Shown: positions 37,356 through 47,762 of the stretch, one piece after another
How positions within the stretch are numbered: position 1 is the stretch's first letter
Layout: every line of letters begins with the position of its first letter
The notes under the pieces: model-generated
The model's database searches: none
Told to the model about the DNA's origin: nothing
What the model saw: the letters and a program-made list of their open reading frames with translations, nothing else
Assembly: GCA_009760885.1 (NCBI GenBank)
Contig: CM019719.1
Coordinates: 24,326,084 to 24,390,083 of the forward strand
DNA length: 64,000 nucleotides
Direction of reading: 5' to 3'
Source of the DNA: Achatina immaculata
Lineage: Eukaryota > Mollusca > Gastropoda > Stylommatophora > Achatinidae
Position numbers and translations under genes: made by a program

Positions 37356-39493
37356 TTCAGTCATTTGCATGTCCCTTGCAGAACTTTGCCCCCCTAACAC
37401 CTCTTCTGTATATACTTGTATGTTTCTGCATGTACTTGCATGTATGAAAAGTATAGGTATATATATATATTGTCAAAATCTAAAGTAGTTTGCAGTATGC
37501 CTTGATTGTTGTATTTTTTTTAATACTGCTTTTCTGTAAATCTATTAGTTTTGAATGAATGTAAGAATGTAAGTTTATTTAATGTAGTTACTTAAATCAG
37601 AGTGTGGAGTGTATGGACAAGAGATAGTGTACTATTTATTTATGTAATCATTTAATTTTGTATACTGTATTAATAATGGGGGATTTTAATTCAAAGATAG
37701 TTACAGAAAGAGCAGAAGACGAAGGATATGTTGTGGGGAAGTTTAGCATAGGGCATAGGAATGAGGCAGGTGACAGTCTAATGGCATTTTGCATGGAAAA
37801 TGAGCTAATGATCGCTAACATTCTTTTTAAACAACATCCAAGAAGACTTTACACATGGACATCACCTGATGGGAAAACCAAAGAATCAAATAGATTACAT
37901 TTTGGTGCAAAGAAGGTGGAGATCAAGTATAACATCAGCAGAAACTTTACCAGATATTGACTGCGACATGGATTATGAGTTATTAATACCAGACATGAAG
38001 ATAAAAGTAAAAAAGACAGTTACGGGATCAAGACCACTCCATTTTGATCTTACAAAAATACCAGAACAATACGGTATTGAAGTGAAGAACTGTTTTGAAA
38101 TCCTGATGGCTGTACAGGAGGAAATGACACCAAATGAATTGGCTAGCAGGCCCAAGATATCTTAATAACAACAGCTAAAGATGTGGTTCCAGTAAAGAAA
38201 AAACAAAAGAATGGATGGATTACAGCAGGCTATAACTGATAAAACAATGTAGAGAAATGAGGACGTAATGGAAAGTGACAAACAACAGCAAAGAGGAATA
38301 TAAATCTTTAACAAAAGAAGTACGAAGAAACCTAAGAAAAGACAAAAAACAATACATACAAGATTGCTGTGAAAGAATAGAAGAACATAGAAGTGTGGAA
38401 GAGATAGTGAAATGTTCAAAGAAATGAAGACATTGATGAGAAATGTCACGCCAAGCTAAATGTAATTTGTGACCAGATAGGAAAGACCTTGACAGAGACA
38501 GAGAAAATTCTAGAAAGATAGAAGGAATATTGCAGAGGAATGTATGAAACAACTGACTGTGAAAGCGAAATCAATAGTGTGAATTATTATTGGAGGAGAA
38601 AGAATCCGAACCAACAATATAAGAAGTTTTATGGGCAATAAAGAATCTGAAAAATGGTAAATCACGAGGATGTGATAACAGCTGAACTTATTAAAACAGA
38701 AGGAAAGGAATGTGCAACAATCTGTCATGCACTATGTAAAAAGATATGGCATTCAGGTATTTGGCCGAAAGAGTAGAGAAGAACTATATTCATACTACTG
38801 CCAAAAAAGGGTAACTTGAAATTATGCACAAACTACCGAACTGTTGCTCTGATTAGTCATGCCAGTAAAATTTTGTTAAAAATCATAATGGGTAGACTTT
38901 GTAAGAGAGGCTTATAGAGGTACTGTTAGGGAGGCAAAGTTCTGCAAGGGACATGCAAATGAATGAATGAATGAATGATTTAATTATTTCTTCTTGTTTA
39001 TTATGCTCATTAACAAATGCTGAATGACTGTAACTGAGTGAAAGCTGTATAATGAATCGCGTGCCAAATTCTTAACCCTTTTAAAATAAAGTATGCTCAT
39101 TCGTTCATTCCCGTAGGCCTATTGGTCGTAAGCAAGATGCCCTACTGCTGATGCATCCATTTGCAGATCATCAACAATGTCTTGCAGTCATCTTCGCTTT
39201 GGTCTTCCTCTCTTCACTTTTCACATTATATACCCTTTTCAGTTTGGTCTTCTGTAAATTCTCATGATGTTTAATATGTCCAGAATATTTAAGTTTTCTC
39301 TGTTTAATCCTCTTTACTAGCCAGCCTACTTCAATATTAAGTTCTTGTAGTAATGATATATTTGTTGTTTTTTGTGTCCATGATGTTTGAAGGACTCTTC
39401 TGTAGCATTTGCATTCAAAGGCATTTATGTGGTTCTCAGTTGTTTTGTTTAGTGTTTAGGTCTCACAGGCATATGGTGCGATGGGAAAGATGC
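37356..39493 (-). mobile_element. LINE family D composite, an antisense copy split by a sense copy
   Basis: A perfect 13-bp direct repeat, AAGGTTTCAAACA, flanks the block (37343-37355, 39494-39506). Both edges (37356-37411 and about 39112-39490) are parts of one antisense LINE D copy. Between them lies other DNA, including a plus-strand LINE D: endonuclease GDFNSK at about 37680 and WTSPDGKTK at 37857, then RT pieces to about 38905, then a deletion to a 3' end with a (GAAT)n tail near 38975. The order implies nested insertion. Confidence 0.75.
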
Positions 39494-40086
39494 AAGGTTT
39501 CAAACACATATGACAAATTCAAAATATCCAGTTGTTACCAGATAAGAAAGGAAGAATGTAATAGGAAAGCTCCTGGCATGCTACAAATAATAAGTTTAAT
39601 GTTAAATATTACGGTTAAGTGGAAGAATATTAAAAGAAAATTTGACTTTTTAGTTAAGACACAGTTTGTCCATGACTAAAGTTGTAATTTGATGTATGAA
39701 ACACAGTGATCGTATTGCTTCCTAGACCATCTAATAGCAAGTTTCTGATATTTATCAGTGTCAACAAAATCTGCACATTGAACATCATCCTTACTGGATC
39801 TGGTGTAATCCATTCTGGATTTATTTTTCATTGAATTGATTCTTTTATTATCCAGCTACAAGTTCAGGCGCATATCTTCTGCTCAGAAATAGTATTCCGT
39901 TAAGCAGATATATTATCTCCATGTGTTATCCACATTTTTACAGATCTTTGAGTCATATTTCCATTTTTTTAAATTTCAGAGCAGAAATGTGATAGCCTTT
40001 GGAGTGAATGTTGCTTATTTTATTGTGGATATTTTAATTAGTTTTTCTCCTCCAGTTGCCTTTTGTTCATCACCTGGACTTCCTGG

Positions 40087-40120
40087 TATATTACACATTG
40101 TGTACGTAATGTGTAATATA
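40087..40120. repeat. Perfect 13-bp inverted repeat
   Basis: TATATTACACATT (40087-40099) and its exact reverse complement (40108-40120) flank an 8-base spacer, GTGTACGT. Confidence 0.9.
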
Positions 40121-40157
40121 TTATGAAATTTAATGCTTTTAAAAATTGTGTTGCATA

Positions 40158-40361
40158 TATATAAAAGTCTCATAATATGCTATGTATAAAAGTCTCATAA
40201 TGTGCTATGTATAAAAGTCTCATAATATGGTATATATAAAAGTCTCATAATGTGCTTAACATTCGAAGGTCATGTGCTATTTATGTGTATCTGATTTTGA
40301 GGTAATGTGCTTAGCATTCGAAGGTCATGTGCTATTTATGTGTATCTGATTTTGAGGTTTT
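40158..40361. repeat. Two adjacent tandem arrays, 25 bp x4 and 55 bp x2
   Basis: TATAAAAGTCTCATAAT recurs four times at 25-bp spacing (40158-40255). Directly after it, a 55-bp unit starting GTGCTTA(A/G)CATTCG occurs twice (40252 and 40307). Confidence 0.95.
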
Positions 40362-40436
40362 CTTATCTGTTTCATAACACTAGTATTTTTTGGGGATGGA
40401 GTTGTTGGCTGTTCAACCTGGTCCTATAAAAAAAAA

Positions 40437-41290
40437 TTATAAGAACAATAAATAAGATCAAATCATTATTGACAGATTGAGAATATCAGGATATGCAGAT
40501 GATATAGATATTGTAGGAGAAACCTTGTAGTAGACCACAAAAGTTTTTAAACATCTGCAAGAACAAGTGGGGAAAAGTGGAACTAAAGATAAATTATGAG
40601 AAAACTGAATGCATCAGAATAGCAAAGCCAAGAAATGGTGAACAAGAAAATCAGATCCAAATAGAAGGTATAAGGATTAAAAGAACAGGTTCATATAAAT
40701 GTCTGGGGGCATTATTCAATACCTCCAGCATTGTAAGAGATGAAATTAGGGCTAGTATACAAGCAGGAAACAACACTTATTTTGTCCTTACACATTTATT
40801 GCAATAAAAATCCTGTTCCACAGAACCAAACTAAATGTATACAAGACACTGATTAGGCCGTTTTTCTTGTATGAATCAGAAACATGTAGCACTACAAAGC
40901 AAGATGAAGCACAGCTATAAATCTTTGAAAACAGAATCCTGAAAAGAATTTTTGGATCAATTATATCACAAGAATGGAAAATTAGAAATAACAAAGAAAT
41001 ATACACATACTATTCCATACACATGCTATTCCAATCTCCAGTTATAACTACCATTATGAAAAACAACAAATTGAATGCTCAGACATGCTTGGAAAGCATG
41101 GACGAGAACAGACAGACAAAAAAAAAGGTTTATGCAGAAATGATAAACAGAGACAGAACAAGAGACAGACTGAGACAACTGACAACCTGGAAGAAGACCT
41201 ACAAGCCCTTGGAGTGTACATTTGGCAGGATAAGACTAAGAACAGAGACAAGTTTTGTCTACAGCAATGAGCTGAATGACTGAATGAATA
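40437..41290 (+). mobile_element. LINE family E remnant
   Basis: The plus strand gives RLRISGYADDIDIVGE (the RT catalytic YADD), then ELKINYEKTECIRI, GSYKCLGALFN and, after frame breaks, the end NELND followed by a TGAATGAATAAA tail. It differs from families A-D in sequence. It is decayed and 5'-truncated. Confidence 0.75.
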
Positions 41291-41304
41291 AAAGTCTAGG
41301 CAAG

Positions 41305-41515
41305 TCTGTCAAACTCAGTGCCTTGTCCTGGCTCAGTAAGTGGCTGTGGGAGTAAGCAGTGAGAGAAAAATTTGAAGTGAGGGCTGTTAGTTGATGAATA
41401 GGTTCTTTCCTGCACATCTTCTGACATTCCTTGCAACTCTTCTAGATGTTCAGATATATGAACTAAACTGAAGACAGAGTTTAGAGATCATGGGCAAAAC
41501 ACTTTCACCATACTT
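41305..41515. repeat. Interspersed repeat, also at 61585-61830
   Basis: It shares spaced blocks with 61585-61830: GGTTCTTT..CTGC.CATCTTCT.ACA, then TGCAACTC..CTA, then a GGGCAA... block. Similarity is partial and the family is unknown. Confidence 0.45.
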
Positions 41516-41830
41516 TTTTCCCAGGCTTGCATTATGCAGTAGTAAAATGGTGTATTCTTTTCCATATAATACCTTAGATGTGTACAGTCAGATGGCTTAT
41601 TCATGTTGTCATGATGTAGCTGTTGTTAGTTTGGGTACATGTATATAAACTCTGACGTTAACACAAATCCTAGCAAATTTTGATTTATAAGACTGAAGTC
41701 ATTCTATCAATCAACTCAATTCAGTCTGTCTTTGATTCCAAATATTCTAAAAATAATATTTTCATTAAATATATTCCAATGCTGCAAATACCAGAGATCT
41801 GGAAATATAATAAGGAAAAGAATTTCCCAG

Positions 41831-41932
41831 TTATTAATGGAAGAACCTCCTCCACATTTTAGAGGTAGCAGTACCTTAAATGTAAGAAAAAAGAATGGAT
41901 TCTGTATTCCAGCTGGTCATATCGTATTCAAG
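41831..41932 (+). CDS. MYO15A: Probable myosin linker exon before the MyTH4 domain
   Basis: Acceptor TTTCCCAG|TTA and donor TTCAAG|GTGAGA define 34 codons, phase 0 at both ends, reading LLMEEPPPHFRGS...IPAGHIVFK. The entry phase fits the preceding coil exon. The next exon found (47184) needs a phase-1 partner. The frame stays open past the donor to 42037 and still looks coding (DDIEEDLFHAISF). A weaker GT at 41985 would give phase 1 and join cleanly. Either that donor is used or a small exon lies unseen in between. Confidence 0.55.
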
Positions 41933-41984
41933 GTGAGAGAGGACAAATTATTACAGCACACTTTACCTTTAGCATCACAGCCTG

Positions 41985-43309
41985 GTTTGTCTACTGATGA
42001 TATAGAGGAGGATTTGTTTCATGCCATTTCTTTTTAAAAATAACTTTACTGAATAGTTATATTAATTTTTTTATGTTAATTAGCAATAAGTTGATTTTAC
42101 TAGAAGTGCATTAGAATTTTGTGTGTGCATACTTTTGTGCTTATGAGTGTGATAGACTGAGAGATGGAGGTTATGTTCACTTTTTTCTGAGTTTTTTGAG
42201 AAAATTTTTGTGAATCAATTTCATTTCCAGAGCTCTGATTAAAAAAAAATTACATTTTGGTGCTAAACTGTTGTACATTTCATTTGTGTTATCAAAGATT
42301 TTGTTTATTCACCTGTATAGAAAATATACTGTGATGTATGTATAATATATATATATATATATATATTGTACTGATGTTAAAATGTATGTGTATGAGTCTA
42401 TTTTATTGGTTTAATGTATTATCTAGCTTTATTTATATAGACATTATGGCATAAATAATATTTAATAGAAAATGTTTTATTATTTGAAATTGTTATATTT
42501 AAATTCCTGTTCTTTTTATTTTTCAAAATATAAATAAATATTATTCTCTAATGTGCTCCTGATAGTTCCATAAATGCATCCTTTATAAGGAAACACTTGC
42601 TAATGAAGAAAAGGATGAAAAATATAGCTCTGCTGGCATGAGAGAGTGGATTTTTAAAAAAATAATGATTTTCATATTTATGAGAATAAACAGCAACTGT
42701 TATCAGCTTTCATTAATATAAGAGAGAACTGCAGAAGTAAAGTTTCAGTTTGTAAAACTTGGTTTAGAAGAATCACCTAGTGAATTAAAAGACCCCAGAG
42801 TTGACCCAGCCTCTAAAAATGGGTACCAGAGAAATCTGGGAAGGTAAAGCGGCCAGGCATGATACTGACCAAATCACACTTTCATGTGTCAAAGGTTATG
42901 GAAAGTATGGGCCTAACACTGTATTCCCCGATACACATTACTGGCATGGAAACTAGAATTTTACATTTTTTAGCTAGTGAATTATTTTTGGAAGAATTTA
43001 TGATAACTTAAGTGACAGAATTTGTTTATCAGAGTTATTGTGAGTGATATTCACTCTTCGTTGCTTTGTTAGTAAATTGTTTTTGTCACATTAGACAAGC
43101 TCAGCTTCAGGAACTGAAAAGTTCGCTTATGGATTGACTTCATGGCATTTGTTCATAAATCCCTTTTTCTATAAGTATGAATCCACAGTGTTTTTTGTTT
43201 GCTTTTTTAAAATAACAATTAACAGTTTTGAACTTGCAGCAGACAGTAAATTAGCAGTCTGTTTATTGTTTAATGAAATAAAATATGATGTTTTCAGTGA
43301 AATATTTAT
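41985..43309 (+). other. Intron sequence
   Basis: It holds an (AT)n run (about 42345-42367) and a degraded SINE body at 42785-42957. Otherwise it is AT-rich with nothing recognised. Confidence 0.5.
42785..42957 (+). mobile_element. SINE body, 5'-truncated
   Basis: It follows the 20969 SINE body in order: AAATGGGTACC, GCCAGGCATGATACTGACC, GGAAAGTATGGGC.CTAACAC and a ...CATGG end. The tRNA-like head is missing. Confidence 0.75.
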
Positions 43310-43856
43310 ATGTTTTAAAAACAGTTTATGGAAGCTCATTTAGCAAATTTCAAACTTGTATCAAATTTTATGGAACTAATGTTTCAATCATTGCATGAAG
43401 AAACTTTAAGACTTTAACAATGAAATGATATTCATTAAATTTGGTTTGGACTTTTATTCTTTGTGACTGAGGCCTCCATTTCAGTAAGGTGTATAGCTTC
43501 CTCTGGCCTGTATCAGAGAACAACATCTCCTTGACATGGATCCAATTAGGCAATAGATCTATTGGTGTGAGATGGCTGCCCACTCTTCACACAGTGCAAG
43601 AGACAACTGTCAGAGATTGGTTGGCACCACGTCTCGCTGGCGGATTTGTCTGTTGAGTTCATCCTGTAAGTGTTCTATTGGGTTCATTTCTGATGATATG
43701 GATGGCCATGGAATGGTCTAGACGTTGTCAACAAAGATTTGTGTAGTGATTTGTGTCACATGAGGTCGAGCATTATCCTGTTGAAAAATTGACCCTGGTG
43801 CAGCCTGAAGTGAAAGGACTTGAGGATGAAGAATTTCCGCTACATATCACTGGGCA

Positions 43857-44244
43857 AAAGAGCTGAGAAACACATAAATGCCTTTGAATGTAAATGCTAC
43901 AGAAGAGTTCTTCAAATATCATGGACACAAAAAAAACAACAAATATATCCATACTACAAGAACTTAATATTGAAGAAGGCTGGCTAGTAAAGAGAATTAA
44001 ATAGAGAAAACTTAAATATTTTGGATACATTAAATGTCATGATAATATAGAGAAAACCTTCTTGGAATGGTACATAATGGGAAAAAGAAAGAGAGGAAGA
44101 CCAAGGCGAAGATGGCTGCAAGACATCATTGATGATCTGCAAATGGATGCATCAGCAGCAGGCCATCTTGCTCACAACCGAGAGGCCTACAGGAGTGCTG
44201 TTTGGGAGGCAAAGTTCCACAAGGGACACGCAAATAAATAAATG
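43857..44244 (+). mobile_element. LINE family D 3' end inserted in Tc1
   Basis: It encodes HINAFECKCYRRVLQISW, then GKRKRGRPRRRW and NREAYRSAVWEAKF, and ends CAAATAAATAAATG. The duplication ATCACTGGGCA/ATCATTGGGCA (43846-43856, 44245-44255) has one mismatch. Confidence 0.85.
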
Positions 44245-44443
44245 ATCATTGGGCATTCAGGCATCCTTCAGATTGCACCAGGTTACTTCTTCCCATGAAG
44301 TTGATTGTCCCCCACACTAGTACGCCTCCACCACCATGTGAAGAAGCCTCTTCCACACAATTCTAGGTGTAGCGCTCATGGACTCTGCAGTAAACTCTTC
44401 TCCATCTATCATGTCGCTGGAGCAGAAAGAATGATTCATCACT

Positions 44444-45067
44444 CTCTTCTTCTTCTTCTTTGTACACATATTGGCAATGATGCATGGTACCCTGATTTTT
44501 ATGATGCGCCTTCTGGCTGGGTACCTCCAACTTCAGCACCTTTTCTTTGCTAGGGCAGACTGTGGCCTTGGTCAGACTGCCATGAAGACAGTGGTGTAGG
44601 CTGGCCTGCCAAAACTTTGTTTTCCAGCCTCTGGTGGCTGTACTTAAATCCCTTCTCCATGTCAGACGGTTTTGAGACAGTTCCACAGAGACACTCCGAC
44701 TTTGGGATGAGGAATCCGATGAGTGCTTCAACGATATCCATCCCCCGCCATCTGTAGTCTGCTGGCTCTGTTTTGTTTACATCATTCTGATAGCCATTGT
44801 TGTAAAGACCCATAGGCTTGTTACGTCTTGGATTCATTGGTTTCACATCAGATTTTCCTTATCCCCGCTGGCGATCTCCATGTCTCCATCCATCCACCAA
44901 CCTGACATTACATTTTACAGAAATAACGATTATAATTAGTGTTGATTGCTATAGGTTTCTGGGCTACAGAAGTGGGTCAGAGTTTTTAAGCAAACAGATC
45001 TATATTCCCAGTCTCATAAAGTTTATGTTAAGATAAGTGTGTTCTTAACAAAGTTGTTCCCAGGGAA
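44444..45067 (-). mobile_element. Unknown retroposon family R, copy 2
   Basis: It is 624 bp, with a perfect 10-bp duplication ATTCATCACT (44434-44443, 45068-45077) inside Tc1 sequence. On the minus strand it ends in a (GAA)n tail. The frame at 44550-44846 starts MKPMNPRRNKPMGLYNNGY and shares NDVNKTEP, DYRWRG, SECLCGTVSKPSDMEKG and KYSHQRLENKVLA with copy 1, which differs mostly by single substitutions. The function of the frame is unknown. Confidence 0.75.
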
Positions 45068-46061
45068 ATTCATCACTAAACCAAACCCTTCTCCAATCAT
45101 TTGCAACGTCCGTTGACGATGCTGGTTCGCCCGCTGCAGTCGGTTCTGGCAATGCCAGTCCATAAGAACAGAACCAGGGTATTCTAGCCCAAAGACCAGT
45201 GTCGTGTAGCTGGTTCCTGACTGTTTTATCTGAAATTCGATGAGTTGCTGTTATTGACTGGACTGTTGAGGACGCAGATGCAAATCGATTCCTGAGGTGA
45301 TGCAGCTGTATAAAGCGGTCTTCAGCAAGAGTTGTGACTATGGGTCTTCAACTGAGCCAGTTTCTTGAAGTCATCTCCAAAGGCAACTAATGGTGCTTCT
45401 AACCACATTAAATTGTCTGGCCACTACACTTTGTGACTGTCCAGTCTGTAAATGTCCAATGATGATGAGTCGTTCTGTAGTGAGATGAGCCATACTTGCA
45501 CATTGAATTTCAAATGAATTTATTTGAGGAGCATTGATCTTTTATAAGGCATTCAATAACATGGTCAGTGAGTTTTGTGTTCAGTAAGTTTTCACTGGAT
45601 TCTCATGACCCTATCTTGAGTTATTGTCAAAAATGCTGTTTTGGCTAGTGTCGCTTTTCTGTGCTCATGAATCATCTGCCGAGTACAATTCAGGTCAGCA
45701 CATGAAGTTGATGTCCAAGTGAAAGTTTCAGGCAATTTGCCCTTGTCTGATAACCAAACTTCAATTTAAATGGCAACATCGTATTTGTTGTGTTTCTTTT
45801 TTTGAACAGTATATGATGCTGCTGCATATGTCTGTTCTTTTCATATCATTCACCAAAAAAAAACTATTAACATCAAACATTTAACTCTCTGAATCAAATA
45901 TTTCACTTTCAAAAAGAACTTTTTTAACTCTCTCAAATTTAAATATTTAACTCCCTAACGTCATATATTAAACTGTCACTTCATGAAGTTATTCAGTAAA
46001 GCAGTTTCACAACAGAGCTGCTTATATGAAATCTGACTTACAAATAAGTATGTCTTATATC

Positions 46062-47135
46062 TTATATCCTTCCCGTGCCGTTAAACATCACATATTATGA
46101 TAGTTTGCCAATTTTTTCCTGTCTTCGGCGAGTCTTTCAATCTCATCAAGGGATTCTATGCCTGTTAATTTGGCCTCTTCAAGTTTTACGTGGTCTGCCT
46201 CTTTTTCTTTGGCCTGTTGTGTTCCACTTGATAGCTTGTTTTGGAATTCTCTGATCATTTCTTCTCATCACATGACCAACATATTCCATCTCCTTTTCCT
46301 GATCACCCATGAGACTGGTTGTTGTTCAGTCATCTGTCTTATCTCTGCATTGTTTTTGAATTCGTTCCACTTGATGCCAAGTATTTTCCTCAGGCATTTG
46401 TTTTCAAAAGAGTCTAATTTCTTGTCTGTTTCTTTAGTTGTTTTCCAGCTTTCGCATGCATAAATGAGGGTGGATATTACATTTGAATTGAATAGTCTTA
46501 ACTTGGTTTTTGTGCTTATAACTTTTGAATTCCATGTGTTCTCAAGATTCTTGAAGATCGATGCTGCTTTTGCAATTCTTTTCTGGTGTCACCATCCTGG
46601 TCTATGTAGCTGCCATGGTATGCAAATTGATTGACTTCTTCAATATCGGTCCCTTCTACATATATTTTTCCATTTTGATTAATGGGAAATTTCATTATTT
46701 TTGTTTCGTCCTTGTTAATTTCAAGTCCTATTTTGCTAACCAGTGAAGACAGGCTATCTGTTTTTTTCTTGCATGGAATTCACATTATTACTGATAAGAG
46801 TTATGTCATCAGCAAAATCAAGATCTAGTTGGGTCTCATGTACCCAGTCAATACCTGTGTTACCTGTGCAGCATTTTTTCATTATGAAGTCTATTGTAAT
46901 TCCAAAAAGCAAAGGAGACAGTATACATCCCTGTTTCAATCTGGAACCATTCACTCATCCCTTCTTCTGTTTTGACTGCACAAACATATCCATTTTAGAA
47001 GTCCTTAATGATGTTGACAATTTTAGATGGTATTCCATATAGACTTAAAATTCTCCATAATGAATCTCTGTGTATGCTATCAAATGCCTTTTTAAAGTCT
47101 ATGAAGTTCAGTATTAAAAGTTTCTGATTTTCAAT
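46062..47135 (-). mobile_element. LINE family B, ending about 50 bp before a coding exon
   Basis: The antisense copy carries the family tail, the LDFADDITLISN catalytic block and upstream RT blocks, with many frame breaks. Similarity to the 14480-17110 copy ends near 47135, close to the branch-point region of the intron whose acceptor is at 47183. Confidence 0.85.
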
Positions 47136-47183
47136 AAGTGTGAATTGAAACATTTTTTTTTTTCATATCTCCTAACAATTTAG

Positions 47184-47317
47184 ATTGGGAGCTCGTTCAC
47201 AATGGTCAGCATGTTATCACAGCCATGGGAGATGTTGTTCCTATGGATATGGGCTACAAGTTGCCAGTGGATATCAATTCTCATGCCTTCAGTAAATATA
47301 CCAGTGTGTACTTCAAG
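47184..47317 (+). CDS. MYO15A: Myosin exon: start of MyTH4 domain
   Basis: Acceptor AACAATTTAG, donor TTCAAG|GTGAGA. It enters in phase 1 (first two bases complete a codon) and leaves in phase 0. It encodes WELVHNGQHVITAMGDVVPM followed by GYKLPVDINSHAFSKYTSVYFK. The SHAFSKYTSVYFK stretch matches the start of MyTH4 domains in class VII and XV myosins (F.F.KYA..YF). MyTH4 domains bind microtubules or cargo and pair with FERM domains. Confidence 0.85.
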
Positions 47318-47470
47318 GTGAGAGGAGATTTCTGTTTGTATTTATACACATACATGTAGGAGGCATATTAAATGGAGATATAGGCGTTCACTAAAGAAAG
47401 AAAAGACTTCAAGAATTAAAATGGCACTTAATATGAACTTTGTAGGTAGTACATGTTTCATATTTTTCAG

Positions 47471-47566
47471 AATCCAAACTGGGGAGTTCAGATGGATCCC
47501 ATCAAAATGTCATTGACATCAGTACAGGGGGATGATTTATCTAGAGCGCTTGCAGTGTTTAAACTG
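47471..47566 (+). CDS. MYO15A: Myosin exon: MyTH4 domain, second part
   Basis: Acceptor TATTTTTCAG, donor AAACTG|GTAAGT, 32 codons, phase 0 at both ends. It encodes NPNWGVQMDPIKMSLTSVQG and then DDLSRALAVFKL, the helix in which MyTH4 domains have a conserved A..F..IL pattern continuing into the next exon (ILRYM). Confidence 0.9.
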
Positions 47567-47762
47567 GTAAGTTGATTTGTCAAGAGAGTAGGGTTGGTGG
47601 GTGTGAGAGTGTGTGTATGTATGTGAAGGTAATGGCCATATTTACATATGTAGTTGTATGAGATGTTTTTTTTCAGGTAGTTTCTTGTAACTGTTATCTT
47701 TATTATGCTTTAATATATATCCCAAGAAATTTAGTAACACTACAGTAGTACTTAGTTATATT

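Larger units (their letters stand above)
43310..45813 (-). mobile_element. Tc1-like transposon, antisense copy with two nested insertions
   Basis: The outer pieces (43310-43856, 44245-44443, 45068-45813) are the reverse complement of the 24155-25583 element, including the transposase Asp/Glu region at its 3' part and the DNA-binding region near 45300. The gaps are a LINE D 3' end and a retroposon R copy, each with its own target duplication. Without them the element is about 1.47 kb. The ORF is broken. Confidence 0.85.
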
